Of a stretch of DNA of 64,000 nt, positions 18,193 to 27,042 are shown one piece after another (position 1 is the stretch's first letter; every line of letters begins with the position of its first letter). The stretch is from positions 434,001 through 498,000 of the forward strand of contig CALKGE010000001.1 in the NCBI GenBank assembly GCA_938084685.1, read 5' to 3'. Under the pieces are notes generated by a model that made no database searches, was not told where the DNA came from, and saw only the letters and a program-made list of their open reading frames with translations. Source of the stretch: an uncultured Pirellulaceae bacterium (GTDB taxonomy: Bacteria > Planctomycetota > Planctomycetia > Pirellulales > Pirellulaceae). A program made the position numbers and the translations under genes.

Positions 18193-19020
18193 CTACGATC
18201 GTTCCTCTGCCAACACGCCTTTCACCAGAGCAGTCAAATGGGGTTCCGCTTGATTGGCGACAGCAATGATTTCCTCGACATTCGCTGGTTTGAGGGCATC
18301 CGGTAAACACATGTCGGTAATGATGGAAAACCCAACAACGCGGAGCCCGCAATGTACGGCGACGATCACTTCCGGTACCGTTGACATTCCAACAACATCA
18401 GCCCCAATCGTCCGCAGAAAACGGTATTCCGCTCGTGTTTCCAGATTCGGTCCCGCGACAGCTACAAAGACTCCTCTGTGAGCGATGATGTCCTGTTTGC
18501 GAGCAATCGCCAGAGCGCGATCGACTAATGATTGCTGATATGGCTCGCACATATCAGGGAACCGGGGACCTAAACGATCATCATTGATACCAATCAGAGG
18601 GTTGTCACCCATGAGGTTGATATGATCTTCGATGACCATGATATCGCCACAACGGTAGTTCGGGTTCATGCCTCCACAAGCATTGGATACGACCAGAAGT
18701 TCTGCCCCTAAAGCTTTCATGACACGTACCGGCAGCGTGATCATTTTGAGCGAGTAACCTTCATACATGTGCATCCGGCCTTCCATCGCTACGATCGGAA
18801 TCCCGGATAGCATGCCACAAACCAGTCGTCCGGCATGACTGACAGCAGTGGATACTGGAAAATGAGGAATGTCGCCATATTCGATGGTTGCTTCGACTTC
18901 AATTTCCTCAACCAGACTGCCAAGGCCTGTCCCCAGGATGACACCAGCATGAGGCGTCTTATCCCACTGCTTCCTGATTTTGGCTACGGCATCTTCAATT
19001 TTGTCGTGCAAATCCAACAT
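18193..19020 (-). CDS. Purine nucleoside phosphorylase, trimeric type (paralogue 2)
   Basis: The 275-residue protein has the same motif series as its downstream neighbour: ILGTGLGSL, STAVSHAGR, MEGRMHMYEGYS, NACGGMN and GPNLETRAEYR. The base-contacting segment reads SIITDMCLPD, with aspartate where paralogue 1 has asparagine. In human PNP the equivalent Asn-to-Asp change is known to shift specificity towards 6-aminopurines, so this copy may prefer adenosine or methylthioadenosine; that is inference. It is the first gene of the pair and probably carries the promoter, in the 400-base region upstream. Confidence 0.88.
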   Translation of the reverse strand: MLDLHDKIEDAVAKIRKQWDKTPHAGVILGTGLGSLVEEIEVEATIEYGDIPHFPVSTAVSHAGRLVCGMLSGIPIVAMEGRMHMYEGYSLKMITLPVRVMKALGAELLVVSNACGGMNPNYRCGDIMVIEDHINLMGDNPLIGINDDRLGPRFPDMCEPYQQSLVDRALAIARKQDIIAHRGVFVAVAGPNLETRAEYRFLRTIGADVVGMSTVPEVIVAVHCGLRVVGFSIITDMCLPDALKPANVEEIIAVANQAEPHLTALVKGVLAEERS

Positions 19021-19427
19021 GATGAAACTCCTTGGTTGAAAGGCAGAGGCACCAGATGATCAATCTCGTGCCTAGATTCTAACAAATACGTCTAAAAATA
19101 CATCCAGCCTACTCCAAACCCGGTGCCACCCACTCGGTCAGGGTTGGAAATCGGCTGAAATGGTCTGGCAATGAGTGGGTGTCACCTGTTGGTGGGTAAT
19201 TTTTGCGCGATGGTTCTGAAATCTGCTGGGACAGGGTCGGACAGACGATCGATATCTCATTTATTAAGGATGGGAAGCCTGCGAGACCCACTAGCGGAGA
19301 TGAAGGTGTGAGTTCACAATAAATGTTTGATAAGGAGGGGGAAGCGTGCCGATTTTAGCTAGATAGGCACAAATCTTCACTTAGATTGCTGGCATACCAA
19401 GGCAATTTACCCTTTGGGAAGCACATT
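19021..19427. other. Intergenic region between the phosphorylase pair and fwdD
   Basis: About 400 bases without a convincing gene. It must hold the divergent promoters for the phosphorylase pair and for fwdD. It contains an imperfect inverted repeat at 19120-19188 and a strong Shine-Dalgarno-like AAGGAGGGG at 19332-19340, followed by a six-codon GTG reading frame ending at 19366. A 60-residue minus-strand ORF (19109-19291) lies across the repeat and looks like chance. Confidence 0.6.
19120..19188. repeat. Imperfect inverted repeat
   Basis: The arms CCGGTGCCACCCACTCGG (19120-19137) and ATGAGTGGGTGTCACCTG (19171-19188) match at 14 of 18 positions when one is reverse complemented, with a 33-base spacer. 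It could be a hairpin or a dispersed intergenic repeat; copy number cannot be judged from this window. Confidence 0.45.
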
Positions 19428-19784
19428 ATGTCCAAAACTTACATCATCATTCCTGGCCGTACTAGTCAGCAGGGAGTGGGTATTAATGAAGGTAAGTTTG
19501 AAGAGACCTATCAAAGCGAGATTTCCGTTTTGCAAGTTTCTGAAGAGGATATGGCAGAGCTTGAGCTGGAGGCAGGAGACTGGGTTCGCGTAACAAGCGA
19601 ACACGGCCAGATTGAAATCCGGGTTAAAGCGGCAAAGAAAGGTGAATTACCTGCCGGGCTGTTATTCATTGCTTATGGTGACTATTCAAGTCGACTGATG
19701 GGCGCTGACACGCATGGCTCCGGGATGCCAACAAGTAAGGGATTTGACGTGACGATGGAAAAGATCGCTGCTCCTGTGGAGTAG
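19428..19784 (+). CDS. fwdD: Formylmethanofuran dehydrogenase subunit D (molybdopterin dinucleotide-binding)
   Basis: The protein has 118 residues from the ATG at 19428; the 14-residue upstream extension in the track does not look native. It begins with IIPGRTSQQGVGINEGKF and ends with the block GADTHGSGMPTSKGFDVTME, both characteristic of FwdD/FmdD, the small barrel that closes over the pterin dinucleotide of the catalytic subunit. The enzyme interconverts CO2 or formate-level carbon and the N-formyl group on methanofuran-type carriers. It is the first gene of the fwd series, 138 bases ahead of fwdB. Its presence argues that the complex binds metal. Confidence 0.85.
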   Translation: MSKTYIIIPGRTSQQGVGINEGKFEETYQSEISVLQVSEEDMAELELEAGDWVRVTSEHGQIEIRVKAAKKGELPAGLLFIAYGDYSSRLMGADTHGSGMPTSKGFDVTMEKIAAPVE

Positions 19785-19922
19785 TTCCCGTCTAAGTGCC
19801 AATTAACAGGAGAAATTAACTGGAGCGAACGCTCCCGTCGGTCAGACTGATTCGTGCGAACTGGTGAAAACTGGTCAGGTCTGAACGAGTTTGATATCGC
19901 ACGCACAGTGGAGCGTAACCTC

Positions 19923-21329
19923 ATGGCTACTGTTACAACTGATGCGTCGCAACAAGAACCGGAATTAAAAGTAGTTGAAGATGCGACATGCACATTTTGC
20001 GGATGTGTCTGTGATGACATCGATTTGACTGTCAAAGGTCACGAAATCACGAAGGCTAAACGAGCCTGTGTGCTGGGAACGGCCTGGTTTCTAAACCACT
20101 CGGTGGACGATCGTCCATCCTGCCTGATTAAGGGGCAGCCTGCCTCGGTGGAAGAGGGAATTGAACGAGCCTCCCAGATTCTAACCAAGTCACGTTATCC
20201 TCTGATGTATGGTCTGAGTGATACGACGAGCGAAGCGCAGCGAGTGGCGGTCAGTATCGCCGACTGGGTGGGAGCGAATCTTGATACAACTACCTCTGTT
20301 TGCCACGGTCCGTCGGGAATGGCGTTTCAGGGAGTTGGTGAAGTAACCTGCTCGTTAGGCGAAGTTCGCAATCGGGGAGACATGATCATTTTCTGGGGAG
20401 CCAATCCTGCTGAAAGTCACCCTCGTCACTTTACCCGTTACAGCTTGATGCCCAAGGGAATGTTTGTTCCTAATGGCCGCAAGGATCGTACGTGCGTGGT
20501 GATCGACGTTCGTAAAACCAAATCAGCCAATACTGCTGATATCTTCATTCAGCTTAAACCCCGTTCTGATTTCGAGGCGTTGTGGGCGCTGCGTGCATTA
20601 GCAGCTGGAGTCGAACTGGAAGCTGCGCAGGTATTGGCAGACACAGGAGTCGAGCTTGCGGTCTGGCAGGATCTCATGGACCGCATGAAGGCGTCACGTT
20701 TTGGCGTGTTCTTCTTTGGAATGGGATTGACGATGACTCGGGGTAAGCATGCCAACACCGAAGCACTGCTCGAATTGACTCGGGATATGAACCGTCACAC
20801 TCGATTTGTCTGTAAGCCGAATCGGGGGCATGGCAACGTGACGGGAGCCGATAATGTGGTGGCCTGGAGAACCGGTTATCCATTTGGCGTGAATTTAGCT
20901 CGCGGTTATCCTCGCTTCAACCCGGGTGAATACACGGCCTCGGATGTTCTTGCCCGGCAGGAAGCAGATGCGGCGATTATTATCGCCAGTGACCCGATGG
21001 CGAATTTCAGCGAACCCGCACGTCAGCATTTGAAGTCCATTCCCTACATCGCGTTTGATCCTAAGGAGACGCCGACGACCAGACATGCCGAAGTTGCGTT
21101 CACGGTAGCAACCTATGGCATTAATGTTCCAGGGACAGTCTATCGAATGGATGACATACCGATTTCTTTAAGACCAGCTTTTGAGTGCCATCATCCGGCC
21201 GATCTGGAGATTCTTCAGAGAATTGAAAAGCGGGTCCAGGAATTGATTGCTCTGGAAGCTCCGGCTGAGAATGATAATTCCAGTTTGCGGCCAGCGCGTG
21301 ATTTAGCGAACGGGGTCGCTGCCGAGTAA
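19923..21329 (+). CDS. fwdB: Formylmethanofuran dehydrogenase subunit B (catalytic Mo/W subunit)
   Basis: The protein has 468 residues from the ATG at 19923, chosen over the track start because the extra 23 residues are unlike the family. Near the N-terminus CTFCGCVCDD gives C23-x2-C26-x3-C30 for a 4Fe-4S cluster, with a further cysteine in RACVLG. C127 in TTSVCHGPS is at the position of the metal-ligating cysteine of archaeal FwdB. WGANPAESHPRH and NRGHGN are further family blocks. In methylotroph Fhc complexes the B subunit is reported to have lost metal binding, so the intact cysteines here are notable. It probably works with FwdA, FwdC and FwdD in the cytoplasm. Confidence 0.88.
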   Translation: MATVTTDASQQEPELKVVEDATCTFCGCVCDDIDLTVKGHEITKAKRACVLGTAWFLNHSVDDRPSCLIKGQPASVEEGIERASQILTKSRYPLMYGLSDTTSEAQRVAVSIADWVGANLDTTTSVCHGPSGMAFQGVGEVTCSLGEVRNRGDMIIFWGANPAESHPRHFTRYSLMPKGMFVPNGRKDRTCVVIDVRKTKSANTADIFIQLKPRSDFEALWALRALAAGVELEAAQVLADTGVELAVWQDLMDRMKASRFGVFFFGMGLTMTRGKHANTEALLELTRDMNRHTRFVCKPNRGHGNVTGADNVVAWRTGYPFGVNLARGYPRFNPGEYTASDVLARQEADAAIIIASDPMANFSEPARQHLKSIPYIAFDPKETPTTRHAEVAFTVATYGINVPGTVYRMDDIPISLRPAFECHHPADLEILQRIEKRVQELIALEAPAENDNSSLRPARDLANGVAAE

Positions 21330-21812
21330 TCGCCGTAGCATGCCAAGTTGTCCTGCGTGTAACATTTCGTGATGAGCGCAGAAAATGAGGCACCCCAGTT
21401 TGGTGGGATAGGCAGCATACGGATCTTCGACAGGCTCGTTTAATTGCTCGAGAGGATACGTAGCGAGTTCTTCCATCGACTGATTGTAAACTCGTTCAAA
21501 CACATTCAGGATCTCATCGGGAGCCGGATAGAACTCTGGATCCTGACGAGGAGTGGAGCCACGAGAGAATTTTTTTCGAAACGCTGAAGACATCAATTCG
21601 GTGTCTTCCAGTTTTCGACCGCGTTGGCGGAAAAGCACCAGGCCGTACTGAGCCATGGCGAGGTGCCCGACCTGCCAGGCAACATGATTTAACCCTTCAA
21701 TGGGTTGTCGAAACCAGTCGTTTTGGCCGATACCATCCAGTAGAGAATGGGTGTATTGACGAGCAGCAACGATTTGATCGACGGCCATTTGAAGATTTGC
21801 GGAATTGGACAC
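21303..21812 (-). CDS. DinB-family four-helix protein
   Basis: About 169 residues from a GTG at 21812; an ATG at 21788 is a possible alternative, and the track start at 21974 would overlap fwdA. The sequence LNHVAWQVGHLAM and the late HHEMLHAGQLGMLRRLLG are the DinB/YfiT-like helices carrying the histidines that bind metal. Members are thiol-dependent transferases or damage-inducible proteins of unclear role. It lies antisense between fwdB and fwdA and overlaps the fwdB 3' end by 27 bases. Confidence 0.75.
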   Translation of the reverse strand: MSNSANLQMAVDQIVAARQYTHSLLDGIGQNDWFRQPIEGLNHVAWQVGHLAMAQYGLVLFRQRGRKLEDTELMSSAFRKKFSRGSTPRQDPEFYPAPDEILNVFERVYNQSMEELATYPLEQLNEPVEDPYAAYPTKLGCLIFCAHHEMLHAGQLGMLRRLLGSDPVR

Positions 21813-21862
21813 GGACTTCTTTTCTGCATGAAAATAACGACTCAGGTTATTGGTAAAACCAC

Positions 21863-23533
21863 ATGACGACAGCGTACTTAAAACTTGCCGGTGGATATGT
21901 TTACGATCCAATAAATGGCGTGGACGGTCAAGTACAGGACATTTGGATCCAGGACGGTAAGATCGTGGATCCACCCGGTCCGGGAGTTCGCGCTGGTCGT
22001 GTCATCGATCTGGCTGGATACGTGGTGATGCCTGGCGGAGTTGATATGCATTGTCATATCGCTGGTCCCAAAGTGAATATGGCTCGTAAAATGCGTCCTG
22101 AAGAAAAGCGGCGCGATGAAGTTATTGAGCGAACTCAGAAGACACACAGTGGAACAATGGGTAGTGTTCCCAGCACCTTCGCGACCGGGTACAAGTATAT
22201 TGGTCTGGGATATACGACTGCTTTTGATGCCGCGGTTCCTCCGATGTCGGCACGGCACGCCCATGAAGAATTTGAAGATACTCCCTGTATCGACAAAGGA
22301 TTCTATGTGCTCACCGGGAACAATCACTTCGTGATGAAATCGATTGCTGACAATGAACCGGCAAAACTCAAGGGATTTGTGGCCTGGTTGCTGGGCGCCG
22401 CCAAGGGATACGCTCCGAAGCTCGTCAATCCAGGAGGAGTTGAAGTCTGGAAGCATCATCCGCGAGGTAATGTGGATACGGTCGACCAGATGGTTGACCA
22501 CTATAACGTGACTCCTCGCCAGATCATCTCGGAATTAACTCGTACCGCCAACGAAATCGGATTACCCCATCCCGTTCATATTCATTGCAACAATCTGGGA
22601 ATGCCGGGGAATTATTCAACGACGCTCAATACGATGGATGCGTTAAATGGTCATAACGGCCATATTACTCACATTCAATTCCACAGTTATGGTGGTGGGG
22701 AAGGCGAAGAAGAGACCTTCTGCAGTCGGGTGCCCGAGCTGGTCGAGTATGTGAATTCGCATGAGAACGTTACGGTGGACGTTGGTCAGGTCATGTTTGG
22801 CGAGACGACCAGCATGACCGGTGACGGCCCGTTGGGTTATTACCTGCACAACGTTTATGGAACCAAGTGGTTCAGTGCTGATACTGAACTGGAATCGGGT
22901 TGCGGTATCGCTCCGATCAAATACCGAAACAAAAGTCTGGTGCATGCGCTGCAGTGGGCGATTGGTTTGGAGTGGTATCTGTTGGTGGATGACCCTTGGC
23001 GAGTGGTCATGAGTACGGATCATCCTAACGGAGGCTCTTTCCTGGCCTATCCTCAGATCATTCGACTGTTAATGGACAGCACTTACCGCAAGGAAGTATT
23101 GAAGACGGTACATCCTGAGGTGATGAATCGTTGCATCCTGGCGGATCTGAAACGGGAATATACGCTTAACGAGATCTGTATTATCACTCGCAGTGGTCCG
23201 GCAAAAATCCTGGGGCTCAAGAATAAAGGGCATCTAGGAGCTGGAGCGGATGCAGACATTACGGTGTACCTGCCTCATGAAAACAAAGAGACCATGTTTG
23301 AATTGCCAAAATACGTGATCAAGTCCGGAATCGTGGTTGTGGAAGACGGAGAGATTCGTGAGCCACTTCTCGGGAAGACATTACATGTTGATCCGGATTA
23401 TGACAAAGAAATTGAAGGAGATATCTCGAATTGGTTCGAAGAGTATTACTCGATCCGATTCCGAAACTACCCGGTACAGGATGGTTACTTGCACGACGCC
23501 GAAGTTGTGGAGTGCGATCCTGATGCGAGTTAG
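21863..23533 (+). CDS. fwdA: Formylmethanofuran dehydrogenase subunit A (amidohydrolase subunit)
   Basis: The 556-residue protein is of the amidohydrolase superfamily. The first metal motif is GVDMHCHIAGPKVNMARKM, later histidines are in HPVHIHCNNLGMPGN and HITHIQFHSYGGG, and the catalytic aspartate region is VVMSTDHPNGGSF; these match FwdA/FhcA. The subunit transfers a formyl group between formate and the C1 carrier using a binuclear metal site. It starts 51 bases from the divergent DinB-like gene and overlaps the convergent mobA by four bases at the stop codons. Confidence 0.92.
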   Translation: MTTAYLKLAGGYVYDPINGVDGQVQDIWIQDGKIVDPPGPGVRAGRVIDLAGYVVMPGGVDMHCHIAGPKVNMARKMRPEEKRRDEVIERTQKTHSGTMGSVPSTFATGYKYIGLGYTTAFDAAVPPMSARHAHEEFEDTPCIDKGFYVLTGNNHFVMKSIADNEPAKLKGFVAWLLGAAKGYAPKLVNPGGVEVWKHHPRGNVDTVDQMVDHYNVTPRQIISELTRTANEIGLPHPVHIHCNNLGMPGNYSTTLNTMDALNGHNGHITHIQFHSYGGGEGEEETFCSRVPELVEYVNSHENVTVDVGQVMFGETTSMTGDGPLGYYLHNVYGTKWFSADTELESGCGIAPIKYRNKSLVHALQWAIGLEWYLLVDDPWRVVMSTDHPNGGSFLAYPQIIRLLMDSTYRKEVLKTVHPEVMNRCILADLKREYTLNEICIITRSGPAKILGLKNKGHLGAGADADITVYLPHENKETMFELPKYVIKSGIVVVEDGEIREPLLGKTLHVDPDYDKEIEGDISNWFEEYYSIRFRNYPVQDGYLHDAEVVECDPDAS

Positions 23534-24207
23534 TTTGCCGACTTGAACTGTGCTAGAACTCTGGAGTCCGGTTCGAAACCGGCCTGTTTCAGAGCGGCAA
23601 GGTAGTCGTCCGGTTCATTGATATTGATCAAACTGGACAGATGCGGGTCAGCACCCAGCAGATCCTGAGTGGATACGGTGACCGTATCGATCAGGTCGAA
23701 TAAGAACAAAGGTCGTCGTTTATCAGCGTCCAGCAGTGAGTCAATCACTGGAATGAGGGAGGTACGATATACGGCAGCCAGTGGATGGCGAAACCCGTCT
23801 TCCACAACCACGGCAGCGTCGGCGTCGCCGAGTCTGTCAGCGACAGCACTGACCCAAGCAGGCTGAAGCAGTGGAACGTCACAACTGGTAACGTATGCGG
23901 CTTGTGTCACTGGAGCATCCTTTTCAGGGAACTGTTCCACAGCAGCGAGCCCCATACGAATTCCTTCCAGGGGTCCTTGTCCGGGCGAACGATCCTGAGT
24001 GATCAGGATATCGTCTGGTAACACGGGCAAGGATTGATTGTCGGCCTTGACGACGGCAATCGGTTTGGTGACTTCCGACATGATGCGAACAACCCGTTGC
24101 AGCATGGTTTCCTTACCAAACGGTAATAAAGCTTTGCTCAGCCCCATACGACGGCTTTTTCCGCCACAAAGGACAATTCCGGCGATTGGTTGTTGTAAAT
24201 TGGTCAT
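23530..24207 (-). CDS. mobA: Molybdenum cofactor guanylyltransferase
   Basis: It transfers GMP from GTP to molybdopterin to form MGD, the cofactor form used by FwdB-type enzymes. The protein has 225 residues with the nucleotide-binding opening GIVLCGGKSRRMGLSKALLPFG, a TQDRSPGQGPLEGI block and the acidic AYVTSCDVPLL motif for metal binding. It lies convergent with fwdA and divergent from fwdC (76-base shared promoter region). The position inside the fwd series supports a dedicated cofactor supply. Confidence 0.88.
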   Translation of the reverse strand: MTNLQQPIAGIVLCGGKSRRMGLSKALLPFGKETMLQRVVRIMSEVTKPIAVVKADNQSLPVLPDDILITQDRSPGQGPLEGIRMGLAAVEQFPEKDAPVTQAAYVTSCDVPLLQPAWVSAVADRLGDADAAVVVEDGFRHPLAAVYRTSLIPVIDSLLDADKRRPLFLFDLIDTVTVSTQDLLGADPHLSSLININEPDDYLAALKQAGFEPDSRVLAQFKSAN

Positions 24208-24283
24208 TCCATCCCCTAACCAAGAATCCAGTATATAGAGTTTATAATTCCCCGCGAGTTGTTTTTACAGATAAGAACGATCC

Positions 24284-25099
24284 ATGACTCTGGAACTTAC
24301 TTACCAAGGCAATACGACGATCCCTCTTGAAATCGAAGGGATTAACCCTGATACGGTTGAGCAATTAACGATTGCGGAAATCGAAAAGCTACCGATCTTT
24401 CACGGTAAAGACAAATGCGTGCTTGCTGATTACTTCAAGGTGAGTGGAGACGCAGCAGACCAGCATATCAATCTGAGTGGTCAGCTTGCCGGAGTGCATT
24501 GGATTGGTACGAAGATGGAGCGAGGTACGATCACCATTGAGGGTGATTGTGGTCGGCATCTGGGTAGTGAGATGCGAGGTGGCACGATTACAGTGCAGGG
24601 TAATGCGAGTGACTGGATTGGTGCAGAAATGAGGGGCGGTCACATTCGGGTTCACGGTAATGCAGGACATCAGGTTGGAGCAGCCTACCGCGGAAGTGAG
24701 CGAGGAATGAACCGGGGGACGATCATCATTGACGGAAACGCCGGTAACGAAATCGGCTTAACCATGCGGCGCGGATTGATTGTGATTGGAGGCAACGCAG
24801 GTGATCTCGTCGGCTTTCGCATGCTGGCCGGTACGATTCTGCTGTGCGGAGAATCTGGGATCCGTCATGGAGCGGGTATGCGTCGCGGTTCCATTATCTT
24901 TATGGGGGACCAACATCCGCAACTGTTACCCAGCTTCCGGCACGCGGTAAACTATCAACCCGAGTTCATGAAAGTGCTTCTGCGAAAACTCCGTCACAGT
25001 GGATTTGAAGTGCCCGATGATTTGCTTGATGCTTCCTATGATCTGTTTCATGGCGATATGATCGAAGGTGGACGGGGCGAGATTCTGCTGCGAAGGTGA
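24284..25099 (+). CDS. fwdC: Formylmethanofuran dehydrogenase subunit C
   Basis: The 271-residue protein is built largely of GxGxG-type repeats (for example GTITIEGDCGRHLGSEMRGG, GNASDWIGAEMRGG, GNAGHQVGAAYRG), forming the right-handed beta-helix common to FwdC and glutamate synthase C-terminal domains. It is a structural subunit bridging FwdA and FwdB. It is the last fwd gene seen; formyltransferase (ftr/fhcD) is not in this window, nor are polyferredoxin subunits. Confidence 0.9.
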   Translation: MTLELTYQGNTTIPLEIEGINPDTVEQLTIAEIEKLPIFHGKDKCVLADYFKVSGDAADQHINLSGQLAGVHWIGTKMERGTITIEGDCGRHLGSEMRGGTITVQGNASDWIGAEMRGGHIRVHGNAGHQVGAAYRGSERGMNRGTIIIDGNAGNEIGLTMRRGLIVIGGNAGDLVGFRMLAGTILLCGESGIRHGAGMRRGSIIFMGDQHPQLLPSFRHAVNYQPEFMKVLLRKLRHSGFEVPDDLLDASYDLFHGDMIEGGRGEILLRR

Positions 25100-25120
25100 T
25101 TCGTGTTCCGGGGTAAAGCA

Positions 25121-27040
25121 TCAAGGTTGCAGGCCCAGCTTTGCCAGTTGTTCTTGGATCTCGCTGCTCTTCAAGGCATGCAGAAAGGCTGTTACGGCCG
25201 GTTTATCCCGACGAGCAGCCGGGAGGATGAAATCGAACTCTTCGTCCGCTACCGGCAGGAAACCCAGTACAGGACTAACGACACCCTGAATGGCCACGCC
25301 CCAGTCGGCAGATCCATGCTCCACACTGGCAGCTACTGCATGGTGGCTGCGGGACTGAAAGGAATAACCCGTTGGTAATTGCGTCTGGCCTTCGAGTAGT
25401 TGATCGATCAGGATTCTGGTACCACTCCCCTGATTACGATTAACCATATGAATCGATGGGTCGTTACAGACCAGCCTTATCAGTGCCTCGAGCGATTTAT
25501 CACGGAACCGCGGATCGTCTTTTCTGAAAATAATGCCCTGGGTCCTTTTGTAACCTTTGATCAGCTCCAGCGAGTCGTCGAGTAAATGCTGGTTGTACGC
25601 GGTACCGGTCGAGTCGAGTAAATGGACGCCGGCAATATCGCACTCTCCCCGCCGCACCGCTTCGACTCCTCCAGTCGAACCGACGGTCATCAGTTTGCTG
25701 TGGATGCCTGTTTGCTGAATGGTTGAGAGAATTAGATCCAGCCCCACACAGTGGCTTCCAATAACCACCAGGTCCGCCAGAGGAAGTTGCCGGCCCAGCA
25801 GAGTTACATTGACAACAGCGTCTTTGTCCAGAATCTCCTGGTGCCGATCTATCGTGATAAATCCGTCTGCGTGGCTGAATGTGGTGACACTTCCACTTCC
25901 TTTTCCCATAGGGTAGGCGACCAGCTTTCCATCGTGGTGGCGCTGGACCAGACTAACAAGTAGATATTCTGTTCGGCCGATTTCCGAACGTATTTTGACT
26001 GCCATTTGGGCATCGAGCTGAGTTTGGTCGGCGGGTGTATTACCGGCCAGTTGCCGAATGACGGGTGCCACGAATTCGTGAAAAGTGAAGATTGCGGAAG
26101 TTGGAAATCCTGGCAGAATGACGACCGGTTTTTGTTGGGTGGCAGCTAAGCAGACAGGTTTGCCCGGTTTGAGAGCAACTCCATGAGCCACGATTCCGGG
26201 GTCGTCGAGTTCCGCGACGACCTGATAGGAAATATCTCCTTCTCCCTTACTCGTCCCGCCCGACAACAGAACAACATCGTAACTGGCAATTGCTTCTGAC
26301 AAGTGTTGTTGCAGTTGCTGCTGATCGTCCTGCACAACTCCCAGACTGACAGGTTGCCCTCCCAGTTCGGTGACAGCATCTGCGAGGATTCTGGCATTGG
26401 AATCGAAGACCATCGCCGGCTGCATCGTTTCGTGCGGTGGGATAATTTCGTCGCCAGTGGATATAATCCCCACTTTCGGTTTGCGGTAAACCGGTACTTC
26501 AGACTGACCGATTGCGGCCAGAACCCCTGTTTCACGGCTGGTGAGAACCTGACCCTGGCGGAGGACGATTTCACCCGCGGTAATGTCAGAGCCGGCGAAG
26601 GAGATTCCAAAACCGGCGTTGACAGCTTTACGTACGATCAGACTGTCGCCGACGACATCGGTGTATTCGATCATGACAATGGCATCCGCGCCCCTGGGAA
26701 TCATGCCTCCAGTGGCGACGCTCATGGCATCACCGCAATGGACTTCTGTTTTGGGAACGACTGCGGTTGCGATGGTCTCGTCAAGTACTGTCAGCCGGCA
26801 GGGCAATTCCTCGGTCGCCGAGTGGGTGTCGACCGCCTTTACTGCGTAACCATCATAGTTGGATCGGTGGAAGGATGGCACATTGCACGGAGAGTGAATA
26901 TCCTGAGCCAATGTACGCCCCAGCGCGTCCTTTAACGGGACCAACTCTGGGGCCAGCGGCGTGAGATCGAGCGCACGATGAAAACGTTGTTCCGCTTCAT
27001 CGCGATTGATTACTTCCAGAAACTGTCGTTGTTCGGCCAT
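25121..27040 (-). CDS. moeA: MoeA-type molybdotransferase fused to a periplasmic-binding-protein-like domain
   Basis: The protein has 639 residues. Residues 1-410 are MoeA: HRSNYDGYAVKA, the MoCF loop VGIISTGDEI, LLSGGTSKGEGD and VILPGFPTSAIFTF. From about residue 415 follows a substrate-binding domain like those of molybdate or LysR-type sensors (LDLILSTIQQ, MTVGSTGGVEAVRRGECDIAGVHL, GTRILIDQLL). MoeA inserts Mo or W into adenylated molybdopterin; the fused domain may bind the oxyanion or an effector, without a signal peptide. Similar fusions occur in archaea and anaerobes. It sits two bases after the single-domain moeA. Confidence 0.9.
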   Translation of the reverse strand: MAEQRQFLEVINRDEAEQRFHRALDLTPLAPELVPLKDALGRTLAQDIHSPCNVPSFHRSNYDGYAVKAVDTHSATEELPCRLTVLDETIATAVVPKTEVHCGDAMSVATGGMIPRGADAIVMIEYTDVVGDSLIVRKAVNAGFGISFAGSDITAGEIVLRQGQVLTSRETGVLAAIGQSEVPVYRKPKVGIISTGDEIIPPHETMQPAMVFDSNARILADAVTELGGQPVSLGVVQDDQQQLQQHLSEAIASYDVVLLSGGTSKGEGDISYQVVAELDDPGIVAHGVALKPGKPVCLAATQQKPVVILPGFPTSAIFTFHEFVAPVIRQLAGNTPADQTQLDAQMAVKIRSEIGRTEYLLVSLVQRHHDGKLVAYPMGKGSGSVTTFSHADGFITIDRHQEILDKDAVVNVTLLGRQLPLADLVVIGSHCVGLDLILSTIQQTGIHSKLMTVGSTGGVEAVRRGECDIAGVHLLDSTGTAYNQHLLDDSLELIKGYKRTQGIIFRKDDPRFRDKSLEALIRLVCNDPSIHMVNRNQGSGTRILIDQLLEGQTQLPTGYSFQSRSHHAVAASVEHGSADWGVAIQGVVSPVLGFLPVADEEFDFILPAARRDKPAVTAFLHALKSSEIQEQLAKLGLQP

Positions 27041-27042
27041 GA

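Noticed and set aside
19109-19291. 60-residue minus-strand ORF in the region before fwdD
   Set aside because: It covers the inverted repeat and has no family features or RBS.
26303-26935. 210-residue plus-strand ORF inside the MoeA fusion
   Set aside because: It is antisense to conserved MoeA motifs and shows no recognisable features.
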